DNA of 64,000 nt, from assembly GCF_014279655.1 (NCBI RefSeq), contig NZ_CP047946.1, positions 372,001 through 436,000 on the forward strand. The letters are read 5' to 3'. Of the stretch, positions 34,432 through 43,716 are shown piece after piece. This stretch comes from Synechococcus sp. ROS8604 (GTDB lineage: Bacteria > Cyanobacteriota > Cyanobacteriia > PCC-6307 > Cyanobiaceae). The notes beneath the pieces are model-generated. The model was not told the DNA's origin and did not search any database. It saw only the letters and a program-made list of their open reading frames with translations. How positions within the stretch are numbered: position 1 is the first letter of the stretch; the number at the start of each line of letters is the position of its first letter. Position numbers and translations under genes: made by a program.

Positions 34432-36039
34432 ATGGCTCCAACTGCCTTGCTGAGCGTGTCTAATAAGCACGGGGTGGTGCCCCTGGCTGAGGCTCTCCAT
34501 CGGCTCCATGGCTATCAGCTGCTGTCCAGTGGTGGAACAGCCAAAGTCCTTGAAGAGGCTGGATTGCCTGTCACACGCGTGGCTGACCACACCGGTGCTC
34601 CTGAGATTCTTGGCGGTCGCGTTAAAACACTCCACCCTCGAATTCATGGCGGAATCTTGGCGCGAAGAGGAGATCCGGTCCATGAGGCCGATCTCCTCGA
34701 ACAGAAGATCGATCCCATCGATGTGGTGGTGGTGAACCTTTATCCGTTCAGGGAAACCGTCGCAGACCCTGATGTGAGCTGGAATACGGCCATTGAGAAC
34801 ATCGACATCGGCGGACCCACGATGGTTCGCTCTGCGGCCAAAAATCATGCCCATGTCGCGGTGCTCACCAGTCCTGAGCAGTACGACGGTTTTTTGCAAT
34901 CGCTGTCGAGATCGGCTGGAGGCGTGGACGCCAATGTGCGCCGGCAGTTGGCTTTAGAGGCGTTTGCCCATACGGCGGCGTATGACGTCGCGATCAGTCG
35001 TTGGATGCAAGCTCGCCCTGAGCTGCAACCCGCTGTGGATGCCAGCTCTTCCGTCGAGGCCAAAGCTCCAGCCGAAGCCCTGCCCTGGCTCGAAGCTCTG
35101 CCGCTTCGGCAGACGTTGCGCTACGGGGAGAACCCCCACCAGAAGGCGGCTTGGTTCAGCAGCAGCGTGGGCTGGGGGGGTGCCAAGCAGCTTCAGGGGA
35201 AGGAACTCAGCACGAATAATTTGCTCGATCTGGAAGCGGCCCTGGCCACCGTTCGTGAGTTTGGTTACGGCTCAGAGGGCCTTCATCGCGCCGAACAACC
35301 GGCGGCTGTGGTGGTTAAGCACACCAATCCCTGTGGCGTGGCGGTGGGTGATGGCGTGGCGACCGCCCTCACCCGGGCTCTCGATGGTGATCGAATCAGT
35401 GCCTTCGGCGGCATTGTTGCTTTGAATGGCGTGGTTGATGGCTTAGCGGCTAAGGAGCTCACAAGCTTGTTCCTGGAGTGTGTTGTGGCGCCTGGGTTTA
35501 GCCCAGAAGCGCGTGAAATTTTGGCCGCCAAAGGCAATCTCCGCCTCCTCGAGTTGGCGCCTGAGGCCATTGATGCGGCAGCCAAAGACCATGTCCGCAG
35601 CATTCTTGGTGGTGTTTTGGTGCAGGATCTCGACGATCAACCGATCGATCCTTCCGCTTGGACGGTGGCGAGCCAGCGTCAACCCACCACGGCTGAATAC
35701 GCCGATCTCCGCTTTGCTTGGCAGCTCGTGCGTCACGTGCGCTCGAATGCAATTTTGGTCGCACGCGATGGACAGAGCCTGGGTGTGGGGGCTGGTCAGA
35801 TGAATAGGGTTGGCTCTGCCCGACTGGCTTTAGAAGCTGCTGGTGAGCAAGCGCTGGGGGCTGTGCTCGCCAGTGATGGCTTCTTCCCTTTCGATGACAC
35901 CGTTCGCCTCGCCGCAAGCCATGGAATTAAGGCTGTGATCCATCCAGGCGGCAGCCTTCGGGATGCCGACTCGATCAAAGTCTGCGATGAGCTCGGTTTG
36001 GCCATGGTGCTCACCGGACGCCGTCACTTTCTTCACTGA
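34432..36039 (+). CDS. purH: Bifunctional AICAR transformylase/IMP cyclohydrolase
   Basis: PurH carries out the last two steps of IMP synthesis. The N-terminal MGS-like IMP cyclohydrolase domain (about 1-200) has [27 protein letters not shown], and [19 protein letters not shown]. The AICAR transformylase domain (about 200-535) has [27 protein letters not shown] with the catalytic Lys-His, AFGGIVALN, and [15 protein letters not shown]. The length of 535 residues is normal. Confidence 0.96.
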   Translation: MAPTALLSVSNKHGVVPLAEALHRLHGYQLLSSGGTAKVLEEAGLPVTRVADHTGAPEILGGRVKTLHPRIHGGILARRGDPVHEADLLEQKIDPIDVVVVNLYPFRETVADPDVSWNTAIENIDIGGPTMVRSAAKNHAHVAVLTSPEQYDGFLQSLSRSAGGVDANVRRQLALEAFAHTAAYDVAISRWMQARPELQPAVDASSSVEAKAPAEALPWLEALPLRQTLRYGENPHQKAAWFSSSVGWGGAKQLQGKELSTNNLLDLEAALATVREFGYGSEGLHRAEQPAAVVVKHTNPCGVAVGDGVATALTRALDGDRISAFGGIVALNGVVDGLAAKELTSLFLECVVAPGFSPEAREILAAKGNLRLLELAPEAIDAAAKDHVRSILGGVLVQDLDDQPIDPSAWTVASQRQPTTAEYADLRFAWQLVRHVRSNAILVARDGQSLGVGAGQMNRVGSARLALEAAGEQALGAVLASDGFFPFDDTVRLAASHGIKAVIHPGGSLRDADSIKVCDELGLAMVLTGRRHFLH

Positions 36040-36089
36040 GAACGCGGGCACCTAATCTCGATTCACTCGTCCACTCAACGAACTGCCCC

Positions 36090-36551
36090 ATGACCCTGCC
36101 AGCTTTGCCTTTTGCCGCCAGCTTCATGCACCCCCTGATGATGTGGGGGCTTCTCGCTGCGGGTGGCTATTCGATGTTTCTTGGCATCAAAGCCAAAAAG
36201 GTTCGGACAGGGACCCCAGAGCAGCGCAAGGCCCTGCTGCCAGGCAAGTTTGCCCAGCGTCATTACCGCTGGGGAAGCGTGATCCTTGCGGTGATGGTGA
36301 CCGGAATGATCGGTGGGATGGCGGTGACGTATATCAACAACGGCAAGTTGTTCGTGGGCCCGCATCTGCTCGTGGGCTTAGCGATGACCGGAATGATCGC
36401 CCTTGCCGCGTCCTTGGCTCCCTTCATGCAGCAGGGCAATGTGATTGCCCGTAAAGCTCACGTTGGGCTGAACATGGGCACCCTCACGTTGTTCCTGTGG
36501 CAGGCGGTGAGCGGAATGGAGATTGTGAACAAGATCTGGGTGAACCGCTGA
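36090..36551 (+). CDS. DUF4079 membrane protein
   Basis: This 153-residue protein has four predicted transmembrane helices (about 10-30, 60-80, 90-112 and 122-145). It matches DUF4079, a cyanobacterial and plastid family distantly like cytochrome b561-type proteins. Conserved segments include MHPLMMWGLLAAGGYSMFLG, KFAQRHYRWGSVILA, GPHLLVGLAMTGMI and RKAHVGLNMGTLTLFLWQ, whose histidines could ligate haem. Function is unknown. It follows purH by 50 bases. Confidence 0.83.
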   Translation: MTLPALPFAASFMHPLMMWGLLAAGGYSMFLGIKAKKVRTGTPEQRKALLPGKFAQRHYRWGSVILAVMVTGMIGGMAVTYINNGKLFVGPHLLVGLAMTGMIALAASLAPFMQQGNVIARKAHVGLNMGTLTLFLWQAVSGMEIVNKIWVNR

Positions 36552-36574
36552 TCGTGTTCAGCTGATCGTGTTCA
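36547..36574 (+). repeat. Perfect 14-bp tandem duplication at a stop codon
   Basis: GCTGATCGTGTTCA occurs twice without a gap (36547-36560 and 36561-36574). The first copy includes the DUF4079 stop codon; the second reaches the end of the convergent DUF1997 gene. Confidence 0.9.
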
Positions 36575-37240
36575 AAAGGCTGCCCGCCTTCTGGGTGGGC
36601 ATGCCAAACCTTGGCTTGCATGGAAATCTTCTTGCACTTTCCAGGTGAGACGCCTGGAAATTTGCCGCACAATTTGGCGCAAAAGGTGATCGCCACTGGA
36701 CTGAACCAGCCCGTCAGGGAGCAGGGTGATCATCTTGGGCAGGTGAATCCAAACGGATAGATCAAGATCCCAGCTCACCGCCGTGAGCTCTTCGGAGGCG
36801 TCACTCGAGCTGTTGTCCTCAAGGCTGAGGTTGGCCTGGAAATCAACGTCGTACAGATCCGCTAGGGCTGGATCTTGATTGCTGAGAGGCACCGTAGAGA
36901 TCGCGTAATTACCAGCGTTCTGCGGTAAGAGGCGCAGGCCGATCGTGGGTTCTACCTCAAAACCGAAGTTGCCAAAGCGTCCGAGCGTGAGGGCATAGGC
37001 CTGCTCGTCAATGGCTTTCACCTCCATGGGAGAGGCACAACGGCGAAACCAGCCTTCGTGCCGATCGAGGTAGGCCCCGACGGTTTGAAAGTCAGCACGC
37101 ATCTCCATGCGATCGCGAAATTCACTGCGATAACAGCGGACTTGACGGCTATCGCTACCGCGCAATGTGTCGGTTGAGGGTCTCGTCAAGAGCAGCACGT
37201 AGGCAGGTCCCCGGTTGGAGAAGTCTCCATGATGAACCAA
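36572..37240 (-). CDS. DUF1997 protein
   Basis: This is a soluble protein of 222 residues matching DUF1997, a family found in cyanobacteria and plants with a START-like fold. Family-like stretches are YALTLGRFGNFGFEVEPTIG, then VDFQANLSLED and AVSWDLDLSVWIHLPKMITL. The start is uncertain: ATG 37108 or 37102 would make a shorter protein. The C-terminal tail is basic. Function is unknown. ispH lies upstream of it on the same strand? No: ispH is to the right, so this gene is downstream of ispH only if the 18-base gap is not a break. Confidence 0.72.
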   Translation of the reverse strand: MVHHGDFSNRGPAYVLLLTRPSTDTLRGSDSRQVRCYRSEFRDRMEMRADFQTVGAYLDRHEGWFRRCASPMEVKAIDEQAYALTLGRFGNFGFEVEPTIGLRLLPQNAGNYAISTVPLSNQDPALADLYDVDFQANLSLEDNSSSDASEELTAVSWDLDLSVWIHLPKMITLLPDGLVQSSGDHLLRQIVRQISRRLTWKVQEDFHASQGLACPPRRRAAF

Positions 37241-37258
37241 TGTAAAGGGAGCTGGGGG

Positions 37259-38455
37259 TCAGTTTTCGCTCAGGGCGATCAGTCTCTGAATGACATGCTC
37301 CACGACCCGATCTGGCGTGGAGGCCCCGGAGGTGATTCCGACGGTGACGGGCCCCTCGGGCAGGAACAGCTCTTCAAGGGTGAGTTCTTCGCCAAGGGGC
37401 TTGTGTTCAATCGAGTTGTCGGAGTGAATGCGCTCTGGAGTATCGATGTGGAAGGAACGGATCCCTCGGCTAACGGCAATTTCTTGCAGGTGGGTCGTGT
37501 TGGAGGAGTTGTAGCCCCCAATCACCACCATGAGATCCACGGTTTCATCAACGAGCGAGAACATGGCATCCTGCCGCTCCTGAGTGGCGTCGCAGATGGT
37601 GTTGAACGCTAAAAAATGCTCGTTGAGTTCTGTGGGCCCGTACTTGCTGAGCATGGTGCGCTCAAACAAGCGGCCAATTTCTTCGGTCTCACTTTTGAGC
37701 ATGGTGGTTTGGTTGGCCACACCCAAGCGTTCAAGATCACGATCGGGGTCAAAGCCTGGGGAAGAAGCGTTTGAAAACCGTTTCATAAACGCTTCGCGAT
37801 CGCCATTCCCGAGAATGTATTCAGCGACAAGCCGAGCTTCCTCGAGATCGAGAACAACGAGATACGTACCGGCAAAGGAACTCGTTGCCAGCGTCTCTTC
37901 GTGTTTCACCTTGCCGTGAATGATCGAGGTGAAGGATTGCTTCTTGTGCTTCTCCACCGTTGTCCACACCTTTGAAACCCATGGACAGGTGGTGTCAACA
38001 ATGTGGCAACCACGCTCATTGAGAAGTTGCATTTCCTGAACGGTTGCACCAAAAGCCGGAAGGATCACCACATCGCCCGAGGCCACGCCAGAAAAATCCT
38101 TAACTCCACCCTCGACGGAGATGAACAACACGTCCATTTCCCGCAGGTGGTCATTCACCGATGGGTTATGGATGATTTCGTTGGTGATCCAGATCCGTTC
38201 TTGCGGGTAGTGACGGCGCGTTTCGTAAGCCATGGCGACAGCCCTCTCCACGCCCCAGCAGAATCCAAACGCTTCGGCAAGGCGGACCTGGAGACGGCCA
38301 TGGGTTAAGCGATACCCGTTGTCTCGAATGGACCCGATCAGGCTGCTCTGGTAAGCCTGCTCCAAACTGCCTGCCACCTCTTCGGCTCGACCGAAGCCTC
38401 GCCGGTTGTAGCGGTCGGAATGATGCAGAGAGCGTTTGAAGGCGTGAGTATCCAT
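37259..38455 (-). CDS. ispH: 4-hydroxy-3-methylbut-2-enyl diphosphate reductase
   Basis: IspH is the Fe-S enzyme that ends the MEP pathway, making isopentenyl and dimethylallyl diphosphate for carotenoids, phytol and quinones. The three cluster-binding cysteines lie in [23 protein letters not shown] and [12 protein letters not shown]. The substrate loop is [11 protein letters not shown]. The length of 398 residues and the N-terminal extension before the first Cys are typical of the cyanobacterial and plastid type, which uses ferredoxin. The DUF1997 gene begins 18 bases downstream on the same strand. Confidence 0.95.
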   Translation of the reverse strand: MDTHAFKRSLHHSDRYNRRGFGRAEEVAGSLEQAYQSSLIGSIRDNGYRLTHGRLQVRLAEAFGFCWGVERAVAMAYETRRHYPQERIWITNEIIHNPSVNDHLREMDVLFISVEGGVKDFSGVASGDVVILPAFGATVQEMQLLNERGCHIVDTTCPWVSKVWTTVEKHKKQSFTSIIHGKVKHEETLATSSFAGTYLVVLDLEEARLVAEYILGNGDREAFMKRFSNASSPGFDPDRDLERLGVANQTTMLKSETEEIGRLFERTMLSKYGPTELNEHFLAFNTICDATQERQDAMFSLVDETVDLMVVIGGYNSSNTTHLQEIAVSRGIRSFHIDTPERIHSDNSIEHKPLGEELTLEELFLPEGPVTVGITSGASTPDRVVEHVIQRLIALSEN

Positions 38456-38518
38456 ATCTGTAACAGCAATGAATCAACTCTATGGGCTGTCTGGCACTAG
38501 CGACTGACGCAGAGGCCA

Positions 38519-38550
38519 ATAAAAAACCCTGTCCCAGGATGGGACAGGGT
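38519..38550 (-). terminator. Rho-independent terminator after amt
   Basis: On the minus strand ACCCTGTCCC, a 5-base loop and GGGACAGGGT form a perfect 10-bp stem (38550-38526), followed by a six-base T run. It lies 34 bases after the amt stop. Confidence 0.92.
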
Positions 38551-38583
38551 GAAGCGCAGATTAAATGCTTCGAATGAAACGGA

Positions 38584-40056
38584 TTATCGGCCTGATGACA
38601 CGAAATCTGGATAGGCCTCCATGCCGTGCTCACCAATATCCAGCCCTTCCGTTTCTTCCTTCTCGGTGACTCGGATGCCACCGAACAAACCACCGATGAC
38701 AGACCAAGCAATCCAGCAGGTCACGATCGTCCAAATGGCATAGGCCGCACAGCCCAGTGCTTGGATTCCAAGCTGGCTGATGCCACCTCCCACGAGTAAG
38801 CCCAGTGGTGAGCCATCGCCCTGGATGTCAAAACCCCAAAGACCAACCACCAAGGTTCCCCAGACGCCACAGACGCCATGGACGGAGAAGGCTCCAACAG
38901 GATCGTCGATGCCTGATGCGTCAAGAGCTGATACGGCGAAGACGACAATGATTCCGCCGATCAGACCAGCAACCCATGAGCCCACAAACGTGAGGTTGCC
39001 GCAGCCTGCCGTGATGCTGACCAGGCCGGCAAGGATGCCGTTGATGATCATGGTCAAATCAGGTTTCCCTGATGTCATGGTTGAAATCACGGTGGCTCCG
39101 ATCGCGCCACCAGCTGCAGCCAAGGTTGTCGTTACGGCGACGTAAGGAACCCACTGATCCATAGCGAGCTGGGATCCGGGGTTGAATCCATACCAGCCAA
39201 TCCAAAGAATCAGCGCCCCAAGAGTGGCAATGGCCATGTTGTGACCAGGGATGGCCTGAGGCTTGCCATCAATGAATTTGCCAAGACGTGGGCCGAGAAG
39301 CATCGCTCCAATCAGTCCTGCCCAGGCTCCAACGGAGTGAACAATCGATGACCCAGCAAAATCAATAAATTCTTTGTCTCCAACGGAATTCAGCCATCCG
39401 CCATTCCATTCCCAGCTCCCTGCTATGGGGTAGATGAATGCAGTGAGAATGAGCGAAAACACCACGAATTCGCCAAATTTCACGCGCTCAGCCACGAGTC
39501 CTGAGACGATTGTTGCTGCCGTACCAGCGAAAGCTGCCTGAAACAAGAAGTCAACACTTGGAACAAGGCCTGCTTCTGAGATCAGTTCTGGAGTAACAGC
39601 GGGATCAAAAAACAACCCATTGAAGTAGAGCCAGCCAGCGGCTATGGCATCGCCATACATCAATGAATAACCAACGAACCAATAGGCTGTTACCGCAAGC
39701 GCAAAGACAAACAGGTTCTTAGCGAGAATATTGACGGCATTTTTCTGGCGACACATGCCCGCTTCCACCATGGCGAAGCCGGCGTTCATGAAAATCACCA
39801 GGATCGTCGCCACCAACAACCAAAGATTGTTAGCTAAAAAGGCTGCGCTGAGTTCTGGCATCTCTGCGGCATGAGCCGAGAGGTTGAACAGTCCAAGCCC
39901 GAACAGGGCCAATGGCACGCAGCCAAGCCACAAGAGTGAGCGATTGGTTTTAAATCCGCGGATGCTTTGGAGAAGCAGCATCGGGCCCTCCAAGAGGCTT
40001 GCCTCTTGAAGGAGAGATTTGCGTCGCCTAGTAGGCGACTCGTAAGCAGTTGTCAT
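38584..40056 (-). CDS. amt: Ammonium transporter (Amt family)
   Basis: Amt moves ammonium across the cytoplasmic membrane. This 490-residue protein has about 11-12 helices, with family motifs FMNAGFAMVEAGMCRQKNAV, GDKEFIDFAGSSIVHSVGAW with the first pore histidine in IVHSVG, and GAFSVHGVCGVWGTLVVGL with the second. A 50-residue N-terminal part before the first conserved helix includes a hydrophobic segment ending in AHA, which could be a cleaved leader. The stem-loop at 38519-38550 ends the transcript. In cyanobacteria amt is normally activated by NtcA, which is also encoded in this window. Confidence 0.95.
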   Translation of the reverse strand: MTTAYESPTRRRKSLLQEASLLEGPMLLLQSIRGFKTNRSLLWLGCVPLALFGLGLFNLSAHAAEMPELSAAFLANNLWLLVATILVIFMNAGFAMVEAGMCRQKNAVNILAKNLFVFALAVTAYWFVGYSLMYGDAIAAGWLYFNGLFFDPAVTPELISEAGLVPSVDFLFQAAFAGTAATIVSGLVAERVKFGEFVVFSLILTAFIYPIAGSWEWNGGWLNSVGDKEFIDFAGSSIVHSVGAWAGLIGAMLLGPRLGKFIDGKPQAIPGHNMAIATLGALILWIGWYGFNPGSQLAMDQWVPYVAVTTTLAAAGGAIGATVISTMTSGKPDLTMIINGILAGLVSITAGCGNLTFVGSWVAGLIGGIIVVFAVSALDASGIDDPVGAFSVHGVCGVWGTLVVGLWGFDIQGDGSPLGLLVGGGISQLGIQALGCAAYAIWTIVTCWIAWSVIGGLFGGIRVTEKEETEGLDIGEHGMEAYPDFVSSGR

Positions 40057-40111
40057 GGAAAAAAGCAGGACTGCAAATTGAGTTGGACAAGGGGTCCAAA
40101 TTCACCAACCA

Positions 40112-40153
40112 AAAATGCTCGCTAGAGCACACTTCTCAAGTGGCTGTTGCTAC
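40112..40153 (-). promoter_or_regulatory. Weak NtcA-type site upstream of amt
   Basis: On the minus strand GTAGCAACAGCCAC (40153-40140) resembles the NtcA box GTA-N8-TAC with one mismatch. It is followed 22 bases later by CATTTT (40117-40112), which resembles a TAN3T -10 element with one mismatch. The spacing fits NtcA-activated promoters and would start transcription about 50 bases before the ATG. The sequence match alone is weak. Confidence 0.3.
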
Positions 40154-40177
40154 CAAATCATCAATTGATACCTGTTC

Positions 40178-40939
40178 TCAGCCCTTTGGCTCCCGATCCA
40201 TTACGGGCTGGAGGCCTTCCCATGTGATCTGATCAAGCTCGAAGTTGAAGCGGCACGGCAGCACTTCCACTCCTGCCCCAATGGCAACTCTGAACAGATC
40301 TCCGTAGTGGGGATCGGCGCTGTCGCCGGGGGCAAACGCATTGACATCCGGCCGGCTTAGGCAGGGAATCAAGACCCCTCTTGCCTCAGGAAGGAGCGCC
40401 ATGAGTTCCTCCAGGTGTTTTTGTCCCCGTTCCGTCACCGTGTCGGGGAAGAGCGCAACGTCGCCGCAACTCCAGGTGGTGTTTTTAACTTCGACGTAAA
40501 TGGGGCGTTGATCGTCTGCGCTGTCATCTGGAGTGAGCAATAAGTCGATGCGACTCCTGCGATTGAGTCCGTAGGGAACCTCGGCGCGGATCGACTTGAT
40601 CGGGCCGAGTTGGGCTTGGAGTCCTCCTGCTTCAATCAAGGCCCGAATCAGTTTGTTCGGCAAGGCCGTATTGATGCCAGCCCAACACAGCGTTCCGTCG
40701 CTGCTTGGCACCTCTGCTTGCTCCCAGGTCCAAGCCAACTTGCGCTTCGGGGAAGGGGCATGACGGACCCGGACTCTTCCACCGGGATGGAGCACGCCTT
40801 TCATGGGCCCAGTGTTGGCGCAGTGGACTGTGACGACCTGTCCATCGTTGAGTTCCACTTCAGCCAGAAAGCGTTTGTAGCGCTTCAGAAGCACGCCTTC
40901 GCGGAGTGCGGGGAACTGAAGGATCGACGTGCCGGTCAT
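40178..40939 (-). CDS. sfsA: SfsA family DNA-binding/nuclease-like protein
   Basis: SfsA homologue of 253 residues. The family opens with an OB-like domain, here LLKRYKRFLAEVELNDGQVV and HCANTGPMKGVLHPG. The PD-(D/E)XK-like core follows with SRIDLLLTPD, IYVEVKNTTW and FPDTVTERGQKHLEELM, holding the acidic and lysine residues. The E. coli protein was named for sugar fermentation stimulation; nuclease-fold membership suggests action on nucleic acid. Its stop lies about 120 bases upstream of the amt start; it is divergent from murJ. Confidence 0.93.
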   Translation of the reverse strand: MTGTSILQFPALREGVLLKRYKRFLAEVELNDGQVVTVHCANTGPMKGVLHPGGRVRVRHAPSPKRKLAWTWEQAEVPSSDGTLCWAGINTALPNKLIRALIEAGGLQAQLGPIKSIRAEVPYGLNRRSRIDLLLTPDDSADDQRPIYVEVKNTTWSCGDVALFPDTVTERGQKHLEELMALLPEARGVLIPCLSRPDVNAFAPGDSADPHYGDLFRVAIGAGVEVLPCRFNFELDQITWEGLQPVMDREPKG

Positions 40940-41019
40940 GGCTGCTGGCTGAATCAGCCAATAGTGGCCTGGTACAGGGTTGAGAATGCTCTTTAAGAAG
41001 GGCTGTGAAGAGACGACGA

Positions 41020-42627
41020 ATGGCGAGATCTCTAAAGCGCATTGCCCTGGTTGTGACCTACGGCACGTTGTTGAGCAAAGTTGGCGGCTTAGTGCGTCAG
41101 TTGGTGATTGCGGCAGCCTTCGGGGTGGGTGCTGCTTATGACGCGTACAACTATGCCTATGTGCTTCCTGGATTTTTATTGATTCTTCTGGGAGGGATCA
41201 ATGGTCCATTCCATAGCGCCATGGTGAGCGTGCTCAGCCGCCGTCCTCGTGAGGAGGGTGCTCATATTTTGGCCACGTTGAACACGATGGTCAGCGCTCT
41301 GCTGCTGCTGGTAACGATCGTTCTCGTGTTGGCAGCTGATCCTCTGATCACGCTTGTTGGCCCTGGTCTCAGTCCGGAGTTGCACCGCATCGCCGCGTTG
41401 CAACTGCAAGTGATGGCTCCAATGGCTTTGTTGGCTGGTCTGATCGGCCTTGGCTTTGGATCGCTCAATGCTGCTGATGAGTTCTGGATTCCGGCGATTT
41501 CACCGTTGATGTCCAGCCTCGCGCTCATCGTGGGCATCGGTTTGCTCTGGTGGCAGGCGGGCTCTGCGATCTCAACGCCCGCTCTCGCGCTTTGGGGAGG
41601 GGTGGTGTTGGCCTTATCCACCCTGGTGGGAGCGTTTCTGCAATGGCTTCTGCAGCTGCCTGCTCTGATGAAGCAGGGGCTGGTTAAGTTGCGTCTTGCC
41701 TGGGATTGGCGGCATCCCGGTGTTCAGGAGGTTTGGCAGGTGATGGGCCCGGCCACCCTCTCGTCGGGAATGCTGCAGATCAACGTGTTCACCGATTTGT
41801 TTTTCGCCTCGGGGTTGCTTGGAGCGGCGGCTGGACTTGGTTACGCCAATTTGCTGGTTCAGACGCCGCTGGGGTTGATTTCCAACGCGTTGTTGGTGCC
41901 GCTGTTGCCAACATTTTCACGTCTCACGGCTCCGCAAGATCGCCCAGAGCTGATCGCTCGCATTCGTCAGGGCTTGATGTTGTCGACGGCTTCGATGCTT
42001 CCCCTTGGCGCCTTATTCCTGGCCCTCGCCACTCCCATCGTGGCGTTGGTGTACGAGCGGGGTGCCTTCAATCAAGGAGCGGTGGAGCTCGTGACGGGCT
42101 TGTTGATGGCCTATGGACTTGGCATGCCGGCCTATCTCGGCCGAGATGTGTTGGTGCGCGTGTTTTACGCCTTGGGCGATGGCACCACACCCTTTCGCCT
42201 TTCGGTCATCGGCATTGGCCTGAATGTGGTGTTCGACTGGGCCCTGGTGGGTGGGCCAACGCCTTGGGGACCGCAACTTCCCTTCAATTTCGGAGCAGCA
42301 GGTCTGGTGCTGGCCACCGTCTTGATCAATGTGCTGACCTGCGTTGCGTTGTTGTTAGCTCTGCAGCAGCGCTTGAAAGTCTTGCCGTTAAAGCAGTGGG
42401 GCTTGGATGGTTTGCGCCTCACGGTTGCAGCCGCTGGAGCTGGGATCGTGGCCTGGGGATTGAGCCAAGGGGTGCGTTGGCCCGTTGATCTAGTGGGCCG
42501 ACTCTTGCAGGTAGGCCTGTCGGGATCGCTAGGGGGTTTGGTGTTTTTGGGGTTAGGGCAAGCCTTTGCTGTTCAAGAGGTTCGCGAGATCAGCCAAGGT
42601 CTGACGCGTCGCTTCATTCGTCGCTGA
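41020..42627 (+). CDS. murJ: Lipid II flippase
   Basis: MurJ (MviN family) flips the peptidoglycan precursor lipid II across the cytoplasmic membrane. The protein of about 535 residues has 14 predicted helices. Recognisable parts include the N-terminal TLLSKVGGLVRQLVIAAAFG with the conserved Arg, YDAYNYAYVLPGFLL, GINGPFHSAMVSVLS, and late ALGDGTTPFRLSVIGIGLNV. ATG 41020 (MARSLKRIAL) is listed; GTG 41005 is in frame. Confidence 0.93.
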   Translation: MARSLKRIALVVTYGTLLSKVGGLVRQLVIAAAFGVGAAYDAYNYAYVLPGFLLILLGGINGPFHSAMVSVLSRRPREEGAHILATLNTMVSALLLLVTIVLVLAADPLITLVGPGLSPELHRIAALQLQVMAPMALLAGLIGLGFGSLNAADEFWIPAISPLMSSLALIVGIGLLWWQAGSAISTPALALWGGVVLALSTLVGAFLQWLLQLPALMKQGLVKLRLAWDWRHPGVQEVWQVMGPATLSSGMLQINVFTDLFFASGLLGAAAGLGYANLLVQTPLGLISNALLVPLLPTFSRLTAPQDRPELIARIRQGLMLSTASMLPLGALFLALATPIVALVYERGAFNQGAVELVTGLLMAYGLGMPAYLGRDVLVRVFYALGDGTTPFRLSVIGIGLNVVFDWALVGGPTPWGPQLPFNFGAAGLVLATVLINVLTCVALLLALQQRLKVLPLKQWGLDGLRLTVAAAGAGIVAWGLSQGVRWPVDLVGRLLQVGLSGSLGGLVFLGLGQAFAVQEVREISQGLTRRFIRR

Positions 42628-42892
42628 GGCGGACGTCTCGGTCTTCACGCACCTGGATCGGTAATTCGAGGTGTTGTCGACCGACGAGTTGGGGTCCTTG
42701 CACAGACAGGATGCGCGCTTCAATGCCGAAGTCTCGGAAAGCGGTTTCCATCTCTTGAATGAGCGCTTTTTCAACCTGAGCTTCGGGATCAACAACCTTC
42801 CCGATTAACCGTTCGCCGAGGCGGCCGATCCGTTGACGGATCACATCGCGGGCATTGGTGACCTCGATGATCAGCACGGCAGAGTCCAACAA
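42614..42892 (-). CDS. Small conserved-looking protein of unknown function
   Basis: I do not recognise a family. The frame is open far upstream, but the part from about 42892 onward is protein-like: EPLLDSAVLIIEVTNARDVI, RQRIGRLGERLIGKVVDPEA and IQEMETAFRDFGIEARILSV, then VGRQHLELPIQVRED. Possible starts are TTG 42892 or GTG 42877. It is downstream of a DUF3181 gene in what looks like a three-gene leftward unit, and its last 14 bases overlap murJ. It reads as soluble and alpha/beta; nothing suggests a signal peptide. Confidence 0.5.
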   Translation of the reverse strand: MLDSAVLIIEVTNARDVIRQRIGRLGERLIGKVVDPEAQVEKALIQEMETAFRDFGIEARILSVQGPQLVGRQHLELPIQVREDRDVRLSDE

Positions 42893-42902
42893 CGGTTCAA
42901 TT

Positions 42903-43193
42903 TTATCGGCAGTGTCCTTCGAGAATCTCTTCGAGGTCTGAAAGTTGAGAGGACGGCAACAGACGCGCCATCGGCAATCGCGTACTTCCTCCCCCAATCG
43001 GCACTTGAACCGCCTCCAGGGCTTGTCGTGCTGCCACAACGGCGCCTTGGTCGAGCAGCGCACTGCATTCAATCGCAAGGGCTTCGGCTAAGCCGGCATC
43101 TCCCAAATACAAGTGCCATCCAGCCACTTGGATATAAAGACGGTCCGCCAGTGTTGAGGTGAGGGCCCGTAGATCAGCTGAGTCAAGAGTCAT
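42903..43193 (-). CDS. DUF3181 protein
   Basis: A 96-residue protein of the cyanobacterial DUF3181 family. It begins MTLDSADLRALTSTLADRLY, then IQVAGWHLYLGDAGLAEALA, and ends SQLSDLEEILEGHCR. It is mostly helical, without membrane segments. ATG 43193 overlaps the stop of the upstream small membrane protein by four bases, so the two are coupled. Function is unknown. Confidence 0.8.
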   Translation of the reverse strand: MTLDSADLRALTSTLADRLYIQVAGWHLYLGDAGLAEALAIECSALLDQGAVVAARQALEAVQVPIGGGSTRLPMARLLPSSQLSDLEEILEGHCR

Positions 43194-43456
43194 CTTTCGT
43201 TTGTGTCTGTATCGGTGTCTGCATCTTTGCCTGGGCGCAAACGGATCACCACCAGCAGGTGAACAATCAAGACCCCAAGCCAAGCTTCAGTCCATAGGTC
43301 GAGATGGCTCCAGGGGTGACGCATCTCTTGCACAAACCAAAGCCCGCTGTTGACGGCGGCAAATCCCCCGGCGTGGAGGCAGAAATTCACCACCCTGTTG
43401 AAATGCCTGTAGGTGGCATTGTTTGGATCGGCGGGCCCGTACCAGCGGAGCGGCAT
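43190..43456 (-). CDS. Small 2TM membrane protein
   Basis: This 88-residue protein has two hydrophobic helices (about 24-45 and 57-74) separated by a short loop, and an acidic, Asp/Thr-repeat tail (KDADTDTDTNER). It begins MPLRWYGPADPNNATYRHFN. It resembles bacterial 2TM-domain proteins. It opens a likely three-gene unit with the DUF3181 gene and the next small gene. Function is unknown. Confidence 0.7.
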   Translation of the reverse strand: MPLRWYGPADPNNATYRHFNRVVNFCLHAGGFAAVNSGLWFVQEMRHPWSHLDLWTEAWLGVLIVHLLVVIRLRPGKDADTDTDTNER

Positions 43457-43548
43457 GGGATGACCCCTCGTAACTTCATCGATTTTGACGTGTTGTAGTC
43501 CGTTGGTTGACGAAGGGTGCCTTGATACGGTCAGATGGTGGCTTCCAA

Positions 43549-43622
43549 GCGCTTGTAGCTCAGCGGATTAGAGCATCTGACTACGGATCAGAGGGTCGGG
43601 AGTTCGAATCTCTCCAGGCGCG
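43549..43622 (+). tRNA. tRNA-Arg (ACG)
   Basis: The 74-base cloverleaf folds well: acceptor GCGCTTG/CAGGCGC with one G-U pair, D arm GCTC/GAGC, anticodon stem TCTGA/TCAGA around CTACGGA (anticodon ACG), and T arm GGGAG-TTCGAAT-CTCTC. The A34 would be read as inosine. CCA is not encoded. A terminator follows. Confidence 0.95.
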
Positions 43623-43628
43623 CTTCTG

Positions 43629-43656
43629 AAAACTGCCGACAGGGCAGTTTTTTTTT
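43629..43656 (+). terminator. Rho-independent terminator after tRNA-Arg
   Basis: AAAACTGCC, a 5-base loop and GGCAGTTTT form a perfect 9-bp stem followed by a long T run ending at 43656. It starts seven bases after the tRNA and separates it from glyA. Confidence 0.92.
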
Positions 43657-43716
43657 GAAGATTCGTGTGTCCAAGGGGCCTGTTCCCTACGATTCATGCA
43701 TTGGTGTTTGAAACGC

